Program-made: the position numbers and the translations under genes
Notes under the pieces: model-generated
Databases searched by the model: none
Told to the model about the DNA's origin: nothing
The model's input: the letters and a program-made list of their open reading frames with translations, nothing else
Assembly: GCA_964452105.1 (NCBI GenBank)
Contig: CAYVLI010000196.1
Coordinates: 1 to 5,616 of the forward strand
DNA length: 5,616 bases
Direction: 5' to 3'
Source: CAYVLI01 sp964452105 [NCBI: uncultured Nitrospinota bacterium]
GTDB taxonomy: Bacteria; JAUXIQ01
Shown here: one piece after another, positions 1 through 4,229 of the stretch
Position numbering within the stretch: the first letter of the stretch is position 1
How the letters are laid out: each line of letters starts with the position of its first letter

Positions 1-470
1 TTTTCCGGGGCATGGCCCGCACCATGCTCGAGCAGAAGCTCTATTTCACTCACCGCGACTACCACAGCAGGAACCTCATGGTCCAGGGAGACCGGCTTCG
101 AATCCTCGATTTTCAGGACGCCCGCCTCGGCCCGCCACAGTACGACCTGGCTTCCCTGCTCAGGGACTCTTACGTGCAGCTTCCTTCCGAGTGGGAGGAA
201 GAACTGCTGGACTACTACCTTGACCGACGACGAGAAGAGGAAGGCGCCGGGCAGGGCAGGGAAAAATTCATGGAGATATTTAACACAACGTGCCTCCAGC
301 GGAATCTGAAGGCGATAGGGACTTTCGCCTCGCAGAAGGCTCTGCGCGGCAACGACGCCTACCTGCAGTACATTCCCACGACGCTTGCCCACATAAAGAG
401 GAACCTCCTGGAGCACAGGGAGTTTACTCAACTGGGAGACATCCTGGCCGGATACGTACCCTCTTTTTAG
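1..470 (+). CDS. AmgK-like phosphotransferase (APH/COG3178 family), 3' part
   Basis: This is the C-terminal part of a kinase of the aminoglycoside phosphotransferase/choline kinase fold. The frame is open back to base 1 with no stop, so the true start lies upstream and the ATG at 12 is only an internal Met. Counting from that Met, residues 14-21 read HRDYHSRN, the family's catalytic loop (HxDxxxxN, catalytic Asp16, Mg-binding Asn21). Residues 31-36 read ILDFQD, the second metal-binding Asp region, followed by the PPQYDLASLL stretch typical of COG3178 proteins. Members such as AmgK phosphorylate N-acetylmuramate or N-acetylglucosamine at the anomeric position in cell-wall recycling. In other genomes the family often sits beside a nucleotidyltransferase such as MurU. 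The exact substrate cannot be read from this fragment, and the N-terminal nucleotide-binding lobe is outside the window. Family assignment is firm and the AmgK role is inference. The gene ends in TAG at 468-470, about 1 kb before the next gene. Confidence 0.85.
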   Translation, partial: FRGMARTMLEQKLYFTHRDYHSRNLMVQGDRLRILDFQDARLGPPQYDLASLLRDSYVQLPSEWEEELLDYYLDRRREEEGAGQGREKFMEIFNTTCLQRNLKAIGTFASQKALRGNDAYLQYIPTTLAHIKRNLLEHREFTQLGDILAGYVPSF

Positions 471-476
471 AGAGGG
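459..476 (+). other. Stem-loop over the stop codon of the phosphotransferase gene
   Basis: CCCTCT (459-464) pairs with AGAGGG (471-476) across a six-base loop that contains the TAG stop. No T tract follows, so it is at best a weak terminator or a 3'-end stabilising hairpin. Confidence 0.3.
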
Positions 477-495
477 CATCAGAGAAATGAGCATA

Positions 496-523
496 GTAGG
501 GACAATTTATGAATTGTCTTTAC
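496..523. repeat. REP-like inverted repeat
   Basis: Twelve-base arms GTAGGGACAATT (496-507) and AATTGTCTTTAC (512-523) pair around a TATG loop, with two G-U pairs if read as + strand RNA. The form resembles the short GTAGGG-type dispersed palindromes seen between genes in many environmental bacteria. The changed right arm suggests a decaying copy. Genome copy number cannot be judged here. Confidence 0.45.
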
Positions 524-543
524 AGTCCATCTAACCCTTTCAT

Positions 544-567
544 CCCCTCTCCGCTTGCGGAGAGGGG
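544..567. repeat. REP-like perfect palindromic hairpin
   Basis: CCCCTCTCCGC (544-554) and GCGGAGAGGGG (557-567) are perfect 11-base arms with a two-base centre, followed by a G-rich tail ending GGTGAGG (573-579). This layout matches the dispersed CCCTCTCC...GGAGAGGG...GGTGAGG elements common in proteobacterial intergenic DNA. There is no T tract on either side, so an intrinsic terminator is unlikely. Confidence 0.55.
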
Positions 568-589
568 CGGGGGGTGAGGTTACTACCCT

Positions 590-709
590 TTATAGACCCT
601 TGAAGAAATTGAGCCCGCAGGCCCACTGAACCGGGTGGACCAGGGCAGGGCCGCCGTTATTCCGGGGCCTGCAGGCCGGATTAATCTCGAAATCGGAGTT
701 TAAATTCAC
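590..709 (-). CDS. Possible 39-residue ORF downstream of the Fur-like promoter
   Basis: Reading leftward from a GTG at 709, an open frame runs to TAA at 592-590. It is the first open frame after the predicted start near 735. There is no Shine-Dalgarno sequence before the GTG and no ATG. The predicted peptide has no membrane segment or recognised motif and ends in GLNFFKGL. The frame crosses the GC-rich palindromes, so it may be chance coding over a structured repeat. It is listed only because a well-formed promoter precedes it. Confidence 0.12.
   Translation of the reverse strand: MNLNSDFEINPACRPRNNGGPALVHPVQWACGLNFFKGL
613..680. repeat. GC-rich stretch with nested inverted repeats
   Basis: GGCCTGCAGGCC (666-677) is a perfect 12-base palindrome. 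Its left half also pairs with an upstream copy: GCAGGCCC (617-624) against GGGCCTGC (665-672), enclosing a 40-base loop. Two alternative folds are therefore possible. No function is recognised. It lies just downstream of the leftward promoter at 742-770, so it would sit inside that transcript. Confidence 0.4.
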
Positions 710-734
710 GTTAAAAGATAATGGTAGTGATAAT
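705..734 (+). promoter_or_regulatory. Weak candidate rightward promoter overlapping the Fur-like box
   Basis: TTCACG (705-710), an 18-base spacer and GATAAT (729-734) give a plausible sigma-70 promoter with four of six matches at -35 and five of six at -10. The GATAAT is also half of the Fur-like palindrome, so the match may be coincidental. Confidence 0.25.
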
Positions 735-742
735 CATTATCA
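723..742. promoter_or_regulatory. Fur-box-like operator
   Basis: TGATAATCATTATCA (728-742) is a perfect 7-1-7 inverted repeat, the form used to describe Fur (ferric uptake regulator) sites. The 19 bases 723-741 match the classical consensus GATAATGATAATCATTATC at 17 positions. A second 19-mer shifted by six bases (729-747, read on the - strand) matches at 16, which resembles the overlapping sites that let Fur dimers stack. It covers the expected start site of the leftward promoter at 742-770, a normal place for Fur repression. Another metal regulator of the Fur family is possible. Confidence 0.55.
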
Positions 743-770
743 TAATACGCTGGTCCGACCATTCTGTCAA
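742..770 (-). promoter_or_regulatory. Strong leftward sigma-70 promoter
   Basis: On the - strand, a perfect -35 TTGACA (770-765) is followed by a 17-base spacer and -10 TATTAT (747-742). The expected start is near 735, inside the Fur-like box. Transcription would run away from rpmH through the GC-rich palindromes and REP-like hairpins and, if it continued, antisense into the end of the kinase gene. No clear gene lies downstream. Confidence 0.6.
751..761. promoter_or_regulatory. GntR/FadR-type palindromic operator in the promoter spacer
   Basis: TGGTCCGACCA is a perfect 5-1-5 inverted repeat lying wholly in the spacer of the leftward promoter. With its left flank (747-759) it shares the core GCTGGTCCGAC with the E. 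coli FadR site. GntR-family regulators of the FCD type commonly bind TGGTnnnACCA palindromes. Which regulator exists in this organism is unknown, so the family assignment is inference from the motif alone. Confidence 0.35.
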
Positions 771-892
771 GCTTTTTTACCAGATGGAGCAACGTTACGC
801 TACCAGGCTAAATTTTTTTAGGGGGATGCTTGAAGGTAAAAAAGGTTCACTCAGAAAAGCGAGTTCATAATGACGAATCCGGATTAAAAAAA

Positions 893-917
893 TGAGGTAA
901 TTCCTGATTTCTGATTG
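893..917. repeat. Direct repeat, copy 1
   Basis: These 25 bases, starting TGAGGTAATTCCTGATT, match 1221-1245 at 22 positions. The two copies are 328 bases apart and bracket the GC-rich repeat cluster. Confidence 0.5.
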
Positions 918-937
918 CAGGGCTTACCCTGCTTTTC
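917..937 (+). terminator. Candidate intrinsic terminator
   Basis: GCAGGG (917-922) and CCCTGC (927-932) form a six-base-pair stem with a CTTA loop, followed directly by TTTTC. The stem is short and the T run modest. It would end any rightward transcript starting in the Fur-box region, giving an RNA of about 190-200 bases. Confidence 0.4.
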
Positions 938-997
938 ATCTTGATATTGGCATATCTGGCTTATATTCAAAGGTTTAGGAGCTAATGAAAGCGAAAA

Positions 998-1052
998 GGC
1001 GGTTTTTTAGGCGCCGCCTGCTGCAGGAGGCGCCCCTGCCGCGCAGCAGGGG
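998..1052. repeat. Cluster of GC-rich hairpins
   Basis: Two adjacent stems are visible. GGCGCC (1010-1015) pairs with GGCGCC (1029-1034), extended inward past one mismatch by CCTG (1017-1020) with CAGG (1024-1027). CCCCTGC (1033-1039) pairs with GCAGGGG (1046-1052). On the - strand, GGCGG and CCGCC (1018-1014 and 1002-998) are followed by TTTT (997-994), a weak terminator-like arrangement for leftward transcription. Confidence 0.45.
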
Positions 1053-1064
1053 AGGTTGGTCTGG

Positions 1065-1084
1065 ATTCCCGCTTCCGCGGGAAT
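1065..1084. repeat. dRS3-like repeat (ATTCCC-N8-GGGAAT)
   Basis: ATTCCCGC (1065-1072) and GCGGGAAT (1077-1084) flank TTCC, giving exactly the 20-base ATTCCC-N8-GGGAAT form known as dRS3 in Neisseria and seen as dispersed repeats in many other bacteria. Its - strand translation gives SFPRKRESR, a peptide often found in spurious protein predictions over this repeat. This repeat explains the 60-codon - strand open frame at 982-1164. Confidence 0.65.
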
Positions 1085-1131
1085 GACAGCGGGGGAGCGG
1101 GAATGACAGCGGGGGAGCGGCAATGACAAAG
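1081..1131. repeat. 20-bp tandem repeat, two exact copies plus a decayed third
   Basis: Bases 1081-1100 and 1101-1120 are identical 20-base units starting GAATGACAGC. A third partial copy from 1121 keeps AATGACA and a GGG run. Each unit repeats the right arm of the adjoining dRS3-like element, so the array looks like local duplication of that arm. Confidence 0.75.
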
Positions 1132-1189
1132 GGATACCTGCCCTTTTAAGGGTCGGAGCATCACTCATCACGCTGAATGGAGGGGCGAA

Positions 1190-1221
1190 CCTCCGGATTC
1201 ATCCAGGGGATTCTTTTTTTT
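1190..1221 (+). terminator. Possible terminator upstream of rpmH
   Basis: CCTC (1190-1193) and GGA (1195-1197) pair with TCC (1202-1204) and GGGG (1206-1209) across one mismatch, with a TTCA loop. ATTC and a run of eight T (1214-1221) follow. An alternative stem, GGAGG (1179-1183) with CCTCC (1190-1194), overlaps it. The stem is imperfect but the T tract is good. Its place just before the rpmH promoter suits an insulating terminator. Confidence 0.3.
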
Positions 1222-1245
1222 GAGGTAATTGCTGATTCCTTATTG
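1221..1245. repeat. Direct repeat, copy 2
   Basis: Partner of the 893-917 repeat, with differences at three positions. It begins on the last T of the T tract and ends four bases before the rpmH -35 element. Confidence 0.5.
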
Positions 1246-1248
1246 TGC

Positions 1249-1303
1249 TTGACAGCGAGTCGTCATGATGTTAGCTTTTATAGTCGAAGTATGGGATTAT
1301 AAT
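1249..1303 (+). promoter_or_regulatory. Promoter elements for the rpmH-rnpA operon
   Basis: A perfect TTGACA lies at 1249-1254. A 17-base spacer leads to TAGCTT (1272-1277), a poor -10. TATAGT (1279-1284) and a perfect TATAAT (1298-1303) lie further on, but at non-standard spacing from that -35. At least one start site in 1280-1312 is likely, giving an rpmH leader of 150-180 bases. Which -10 is used cannot be decided from sequence. Confidence 0.4.
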
Positions 1304-1309
1304 AGAATT

Positions 1310-1318
1310 TGTGGAAAA
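1310..1318 (-). promoter_or_regulatory. Single DnaA-box-like site
   Basis: TGTGGAAAA reads TTTTCCACA on the - strand, one base off the DnaA box TTATCCACA. I found no cluster of further boxes nearby. The rpmH region is often origin-proximal, so the site may bind DnaA, but one near-match can be chance. Confidence 0.25.
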
Positions 1319-1372
1319 GTTGTCGAGGCGGGCATAAATTTAAAAGCCTGTCGAACGGGTCATAAACGAGCG

Positions 1373-1398
1373 GGATATTTTAACAGGATATATTAACG
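1373..1398. repeat. Two tandem AT-rich 13-mers in the rpmH leader
   Basis: GGATATTTTAACA (1373-1385) is followed directly by GGATATATTAACG (1386-1398), matching at 11 of 13 positions. They lie in AT-rich DNA 55 bases after the DnaA-box-like site. They could be an operator, part of an unwinding region, or chance. Confidence 0.4.
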
Positions 1399-1450
1399 CT
1401 TTATTAAGTATGATAGAGCTCCCTTGAAGCAGGGGCCGTGATCATGGCAT

Positions 1451-1456
1451 AGGAGG
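1451..1456 (+). promoter_or_regulatory. Shine-Dalgarno sequence that fixes the rpmH TTG start
   Basis: AGGAGG lies six bases before the TTG at 1463. No in-frame ATG exists between the upstream stop (TGA at 1439-1441) and this point. Confidence 0.85.
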
Positions 1457-1462
1457 CGGCAG

Positions 1463-1597
1463 TTGAAGAGAACCTATCAACCTTCAAGAACGAAACGCAA
1501 GAGAACCCACGGCTTTATGGCCAGGATGAGCACCAAAGGGGGCAGAAAGGTCCTTCAGAGGAGGAGGGCCAAGGGGAGGAAGCGGCTTACCGTGTAA
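1463..1597 (+). CDS. rpmH: 50S ribosomal protein L34
   Basis: This encodes the 44-residue L34 protein of the large ribosomal subunit, which contacts 23S rRNA. The product is full length and very basic. It begins [18 protein letters not shown], the family signature, continues [17 protein letters not shown] and ends KGRKRLTV. The start codon is TTG. The first in-frame ATG would remove 18 conserved residues, and a strong Shine-Dalgarno sequence sits at the right distance from the TTG. The gene is short and starts with TTG, so simple ORF callers miss it. It heads the cluster and precedes rnpA by 37 bases, the usual order, so the two are probably co-transcribed. A TTG start may moderate L34 translation. 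That is inference. Confidence 0.97.
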   Translation: MKRTYQPSRTKRKRTHGFMARMSTKGGRKVLQRRRAKGRKRLTV

Positions 1598-1634
1598 AGG
1601 CTGGAACTAAAGGACCTCTAACAAAAAGTGATAG

Positions 1635-2042
1635 ATGAAACTATACAGCCTGAGTAAAGCGGAAAGAATCCAGAGAAACTATCACTTTCGGAAGGTTTAC
1701 AGCCAGGGGAATAAGATCGTAGGCCGCTACTTTGTGATCTTCTGGATGGAATCCGAAAACCCCAGGAGAAGATTGGGTGTCAGCGCATCCAGGAAGACAG
1801 GTAATGCAGTGGAGCGCAACAGGGCCAAGCGCTTGCTCAGGGAGGTTTTCAGGCGAAACAAATATTGTTTAAACCCCGGTATCGATCTGGTTGCAATTGC
1901 GCGCAAAGGTCTGAAAGAGCAAAGCTACAAGACATTGGAACCGTTATTCATCGACGCGCTGAAAAGAATAGAGGAGAGCAGAAGCAAACTCCTCCAACCA
2001 GAGAAATCGACTGACGAAGCCAGGGCGAAGAGCCTGAGTTAA
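1635..2042 (+). CDS. rnpA: Ribonuclease P protein component
   Basis: This is the basic protein subunit of RNase P, which helps the catalytic RNA (rnpB, not in this window) bind precursor tRNA and remove its 5' leader. The product has 135 residues, slightly longer than the usual 110-125 because of a C-terminal extension rich in charged residues. The RNR signature is clear at residues 61-70 (RNRAKRLLRE). An N-terminal RNYHFRKVYSQG region (14-25) corresponds to the 5'-leader-binding part, and RRRLGVSASRKTGNAVE (44-60) leads into the RNR helix. The ATG at 1635 directly follows an in-frame TAG, so no longer start is possible. No good Shine-Dalgarno sequence precedes it (AAAGGA at 1609-1614 is too distant), so translation may depend on coupling to rpmH. 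It ends 46 bases before yidD. Confidence 0.96.
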   Translation: MKLYSLSKAERIQRNYHFRKVYSQGNKIVGRYFVIFWMESENPRRRLGVSASRKTGNAVERNRAKRLLREVFRRNKYCLNPGIDLVAIARKGLKEQSYKTLEPLFIDALKRIEESRSKLLQPEKSTDEARAKSLS

Positions 2043-2088
2043 AATGAGAGCGGCGACGGAATAGCGGCCCTCGCGGAAAACGGTAGGA

Positions 2089-2298
2089 ATGACGAGAGCA
2101 TTGATCTTTTTAATAAAATGTTACCAGAGGTTTATCTCTCCTCTTTTCCCTCCATCCTGCAGGTTCACGCCTAACTGTTCCTCCTATGCGGTTGAGGCTT
2201 TGCGCAAGCATCACCTGTTTAAGGGTACATGGCTGGCCCTGAAGCGCATTTCGAGGTGCCACCCTTTGCATACGGGCGGTTACGATCCGGTGCCTTGA
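2089..2298 (+). CDS. yidD: Membrane protein insertion efficiency factor YidD
   Basis: This small protein (69 residues) helps YidC insert inner-membrane proteins. In E. coli YidD is attached to the inner membrane through an amphipathic helix. All family hallmarks are present: an N-terminal hydrophobic/amphipathic stretch, YQRFISPL (12-19), [15 protein letters not shown] (24-38) with two conserved cysteines, the basic [11 protein letters not shown] segment (49-59), and GGYDPVP at the C-terminus. The start at 2089 gives the typical family length. A GGTAGGA immediately before the ATG is too close to be an ideal ribosome site. In-frame TAG at 2062-2064 rules out extension to the ATG at 2044. It sits between rnpA and yidC, the classic order, though 115 bases separate it from yidC. 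Confidence 0.95.
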   Translation: MTRALIFLIKCYQRFISPLFPPSCRFTPNCSSYAVEALRKHHLFKGTWLALKRISRCHPLHTGGYDPVP

Positions 2299-2361
2299 GT
2301 ATTTTGAAAAGAGGTCAGTTGGGTCCCGAGATGTATAAATTGCGATGTTAGACATACTCAA
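2295..2361. repeat. Inverted repeat in the yidD-yidC gap
   Basis: TTGAGTAT (2295-2302) and ATACTCAA (2354-2361) are perfect eight-base arms around 51 bases. The left arm overlaps the yidD stop codon. No T tract follows, so it is not an obvious terminator. It may bring the two ends of the leader together. Confidence 0.25.
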
Positions 2362-2372
2362 AATTCATTTAG

Positions 2373-2391
2373 CTCCCCCTGTAAGGGGGAG
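2373..2391 (+). repeat. GC-rich hairpin in the yidC leader
   Basis: CTCCCCC (2373-2379) pairs with GGGGGAG (2385-2391), plus a T-A pair closing a three-base loop. It ends nine bases before the yidC Shine-Dalgarno sequence. It resembles dispersed CTCCCCCT...AGGGGGAG elements, and could also shield the transcript end or affect yidC translation. There is no T tract, so termination is unlikely. Confidence 0.4.
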
Positions 2392-2413
2392 GACCCTGTT
2401 GAGGTGAGTTTTA

Positions 2414-4126
2414 ATGGAAAGACGAGCGCTGGTGGCTGTTATTTTATCCATGCTTGTCCTGCTCCTGTGGGGTTATTACGAGCAGAAGAACGTTAAGGAA
2501 AAGCAGGCGCTTCAAAAGCAGCTGGCGATGGAAACCGAGCGGCAAGAGGTCTCTGCAGTGCAGCCGGAGCCGGCCCGGCCCGGCAGGGCTGCCGATGGGA
2601 AACAGGTGGAGATAAAGTCACTGACCGACAAGCCTTATTACAAGGGCGGGGAGCTACCGCAGGTTAAGGATGTGGTCGTCGAGACAGACCTGGCTACAAT
2701 TACCTTCACGACCCTCGGGGGCAGGCTGAAAAGCTATCTCCTTAAGAAATACAAGAACAAGGATGGCGGCAGGCTGGAGATGATACCCAAACTCGGTTAC
2801 CGTGATATGCCCCTGGCCCTGGACCTGAATCAGGAGAGTGGTAAGCTGATCACCACCGGCGGTGAGGAATTAAACACCAACCTGTTTAACAAAAGGTTGA
2901 ATGGAGCGGTTTACGAGGCCAACGTGGAGAGCCTGTCACTGCATGACCGCCGTGATAACGGCAAATTGACGATGTCCTACCATGATGGCAGCGGCGTCAA
3001 GGTCGTAAAAGAGTTCACCTTCCATAAAGACAAGTATTCCTTCGGTACAAATATCAGGATAGAAGGCCTGACCGGCAATCTCCAGGGCGTACCCTACAGC
3101 CTGACATGGGGCTCCGCCATCACGGAGGAAAAGAAACGAAAGGGTCGTCGGGTCGGCATCCAGACAATCGCTTACGATGGAAAGGATACCACAAAGTATA
3201 AGCCCAGGAAGTTTAAAGACAATCTGGTCGTGACGGAGCCTATCAAATGGGTGGCCATAAGCACCAAGTACTTCGCGGTGGCCATGCTGCCCGATAATGA
3301 GGCCGCTCCAGCCGTTTTGCACAGGAAAAACGGAGATAAGATAGCCATGGGATTGGAGCGGCATATATCCGGCGACAGTGCCGCTTCGGGGACTGAGCTT
3401 TACATCGGGCCCAAAGAATCCAAGCGCCTCGAAAGTTATGGCGTAACACTGGAAAAAGTTATCGATTACCGCTGGACGCCCTTTGGCGAAACCGTCACGC
3501 GCTGGTTGGCAAAAGTGCTGCTCGCCGTTTTAAACTGGTTCGATTCCTTCACTCACAACTACGGCCTGGCAATAATACTGCTTACCGTGGTCATCAAGGC
3601 CGCTTTCTACCCCCTTACCGAGAAAAGCTTCGTGGCCATGCAGAGGATGCAGGGGCTTCAGCCCAAGATAAAAGAACTCCAGAAGAGATATCGCAACGAT
3701 AAACAACGCCTCAACCAGGAGATGATGCATCTCTATCGCACCCACAAGGCTAACCCCATGGGGGGATGCCTCCCCATGCTTGCACAACTGCCTATTTTCT
3801 ATGCACTCTACATGGCGCTGCTCTATTCGATTGAATTGAGGCAGGCCCCTTTTGTATGGTGGATCAAGGACTTATCCGAATACGACCCTTATTTCATCAC
3901 TCCCATTATTATGGGTGTGACCATGTTTTTCCAGCAGAAAATGAGCCCCGTCATGGGTGATCCGCGGCAGGCCAAGATGATGCTCATGATGCCCGTAATC
4001 TTTACTATGATGTTTATATATTTCCCCGTGGGTCTGGTAATTTACTGGATGATCAATAACTTACTGACCATCGCACAGCAATATTTCATAAAACGGAAGA
4101 TGACCGTTGCACCGGCCAAGAGTTGA
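2414..4126 (+). CDS. yidC: Membrane protein insertase YidC (Oxa1 family)
   Basis: YidC inserts and folds inner-membrane proteins, alone or with SecYEG. The 570 residues match the Gram-negative form. There is an N-terminal anchor at about 5-21 (ALVAVILSMLVLLLWGY), a linker rich in K, Q and E, and a large periplasmic beta domain at about 80-350. The conserved Oxa1-type core runs from about 365 to 560. Core hallmarks are FYPLTEKS (398-405), LQPKIKELQKRY (415-426), NPMGGCLPMLAQLPIFYALY (447-466), ELRQAPF (474-480), DPYFITPIIMGVTMFFQQKMSP (491-512) and FPVGLVIYW (537-545). Lys395 (VVIKAAFYPLT) stands where E. coli has Arg366, keeping the positive charge in the membrane groove. A strong GAGGTGA ribosome site (2401-2407) lies six bases before the ATG. 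Confidence 0.98.
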   Translation: MERRALVAVILSMLVLLLWGYYEQKNVKEKQALQKQLAMETERQEVSAVQPEPARPGRAADGKQVEIKSLTDKPYYKGGELPQVKDVVVETDLATITFTTLGGRLKSYLLKKYKNKDGGRLEMIPKLGYRDMPLALDLNQESGKLITTGGEELNTNLFNKRLNGAVYEANVESLSLHDRRDNGKLTMSYHDGSGVKVVKEFTFHKDKYSFGTNIRIEGLTGNLQGVPYSLTWGSAITEEKKRKGRRVGIQTIAYDGKDTTKYKPRKFKDNLVVTEPIKWVAISTKYFAVAMLPDNEAAPAVLHRKNGDKIAMGLERHISGDSAASGTELYIGPKESKRLESYGVTLEKVIDYRWTPFGETVTRWLAKVLLAVLNWFDSFTHNYGLAIILLTVVIKAAFYPLTEKSFVAMQRMQGLQPKIKELQKRYRNDKQRLNQEMMHLYRTHKANPMGGCLPMLAQLPIFYALYMALLYSIELRQAPFVWWIKDLSEYDPYFITPIIMGVTMFFQQKMSPVMGDPRQAKMMLMMPVIFTMMFIYFPVGLVIYWMINNLLTIAQQYFIKRKMTVAPAKS

Positions 4127-4218
4127 AATTTGGAGAGAGCCTTCTTCTTGTAAGCGTCTTAAATGAGTGGAAAGGGAGACGTCCAAACAAATCTGAGCAA
4201 GAGAGACAAGACCAAACA

Positions 4219-4225
4219 AGGAGGT
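4219..4225 (+). promoter_or_regulatory. Shine-Dalgarno sequence of khpB
   Basis: AGGAGGT lies four bases before the ATG at 4230 and 13 bases before the in-frame ATG at 4239. It favours 4230. Confidence 0.8.
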
Positions 4226-4229
4226 CGAT

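Larger units (their letters stand above)
471..1462. other. Repeat-rich, regulatory intergenic region with no convincing gene
   Basis: Nearly 1 kb separates the kinase gene from rpmH. Neither strand carries a long ORF with a Shine-Dalgarno sequence or a recognisable protein. From left to right it holds two REP-like hairpins (496-523 and 544-567), a GC-rich palindromic stretch (about 613-680), a Fur-like box with overlapping promoter elements (705-770), a candidate terminator (917-937), a GC-rich hairpin and repeat cluster (998-1131), a possible terminator (1190-1221), and the AT-rich rpmH promoter and leader (1249-1462). dnaA, which often flanks rpmH, is absent here. No tRNA, rRNA or riboswitch was recognised. 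Confidence 0.8.

Noticed and set aside
290-490. 66-codon + strand frame inside the kinase gene end
   Set aside because: It overlaps the phosphotransferase frame, which has clear catalytic motifs.
826-870. 14-residue ORF beginning MLEGKKGS after a GGGGG run
   Set aside because: The purine run touches the ATG with no spacing, the peptide is very short, and nothing else supports it.
982-1164. 60-codon - strand open frame containing SFPRKRESR
   Set aside because: It is a translation of the dRS3-like repeat and its tandem copies. It has no ribosome site or family resemblance beyond other spurious repeat ORFs.
471-1462. CRISPR array or full replication origin in the long gap
   Set aside because: There are no regularly spaced direct repeats with unique spacers, and only one DnaA-box-like site. 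The 20-bp repeat is head-to-tail without spacers.
2110-2361. 83-codon - strand frame opposite yidD
   Set aside because: It is antisense to yidD, which is complete and canonical.
2936-3787. Three - strand open frames inside yidC
   Set aside because: They lie antisense to a full-length, strongly conserved yidC and show no domain or start signal of their own.
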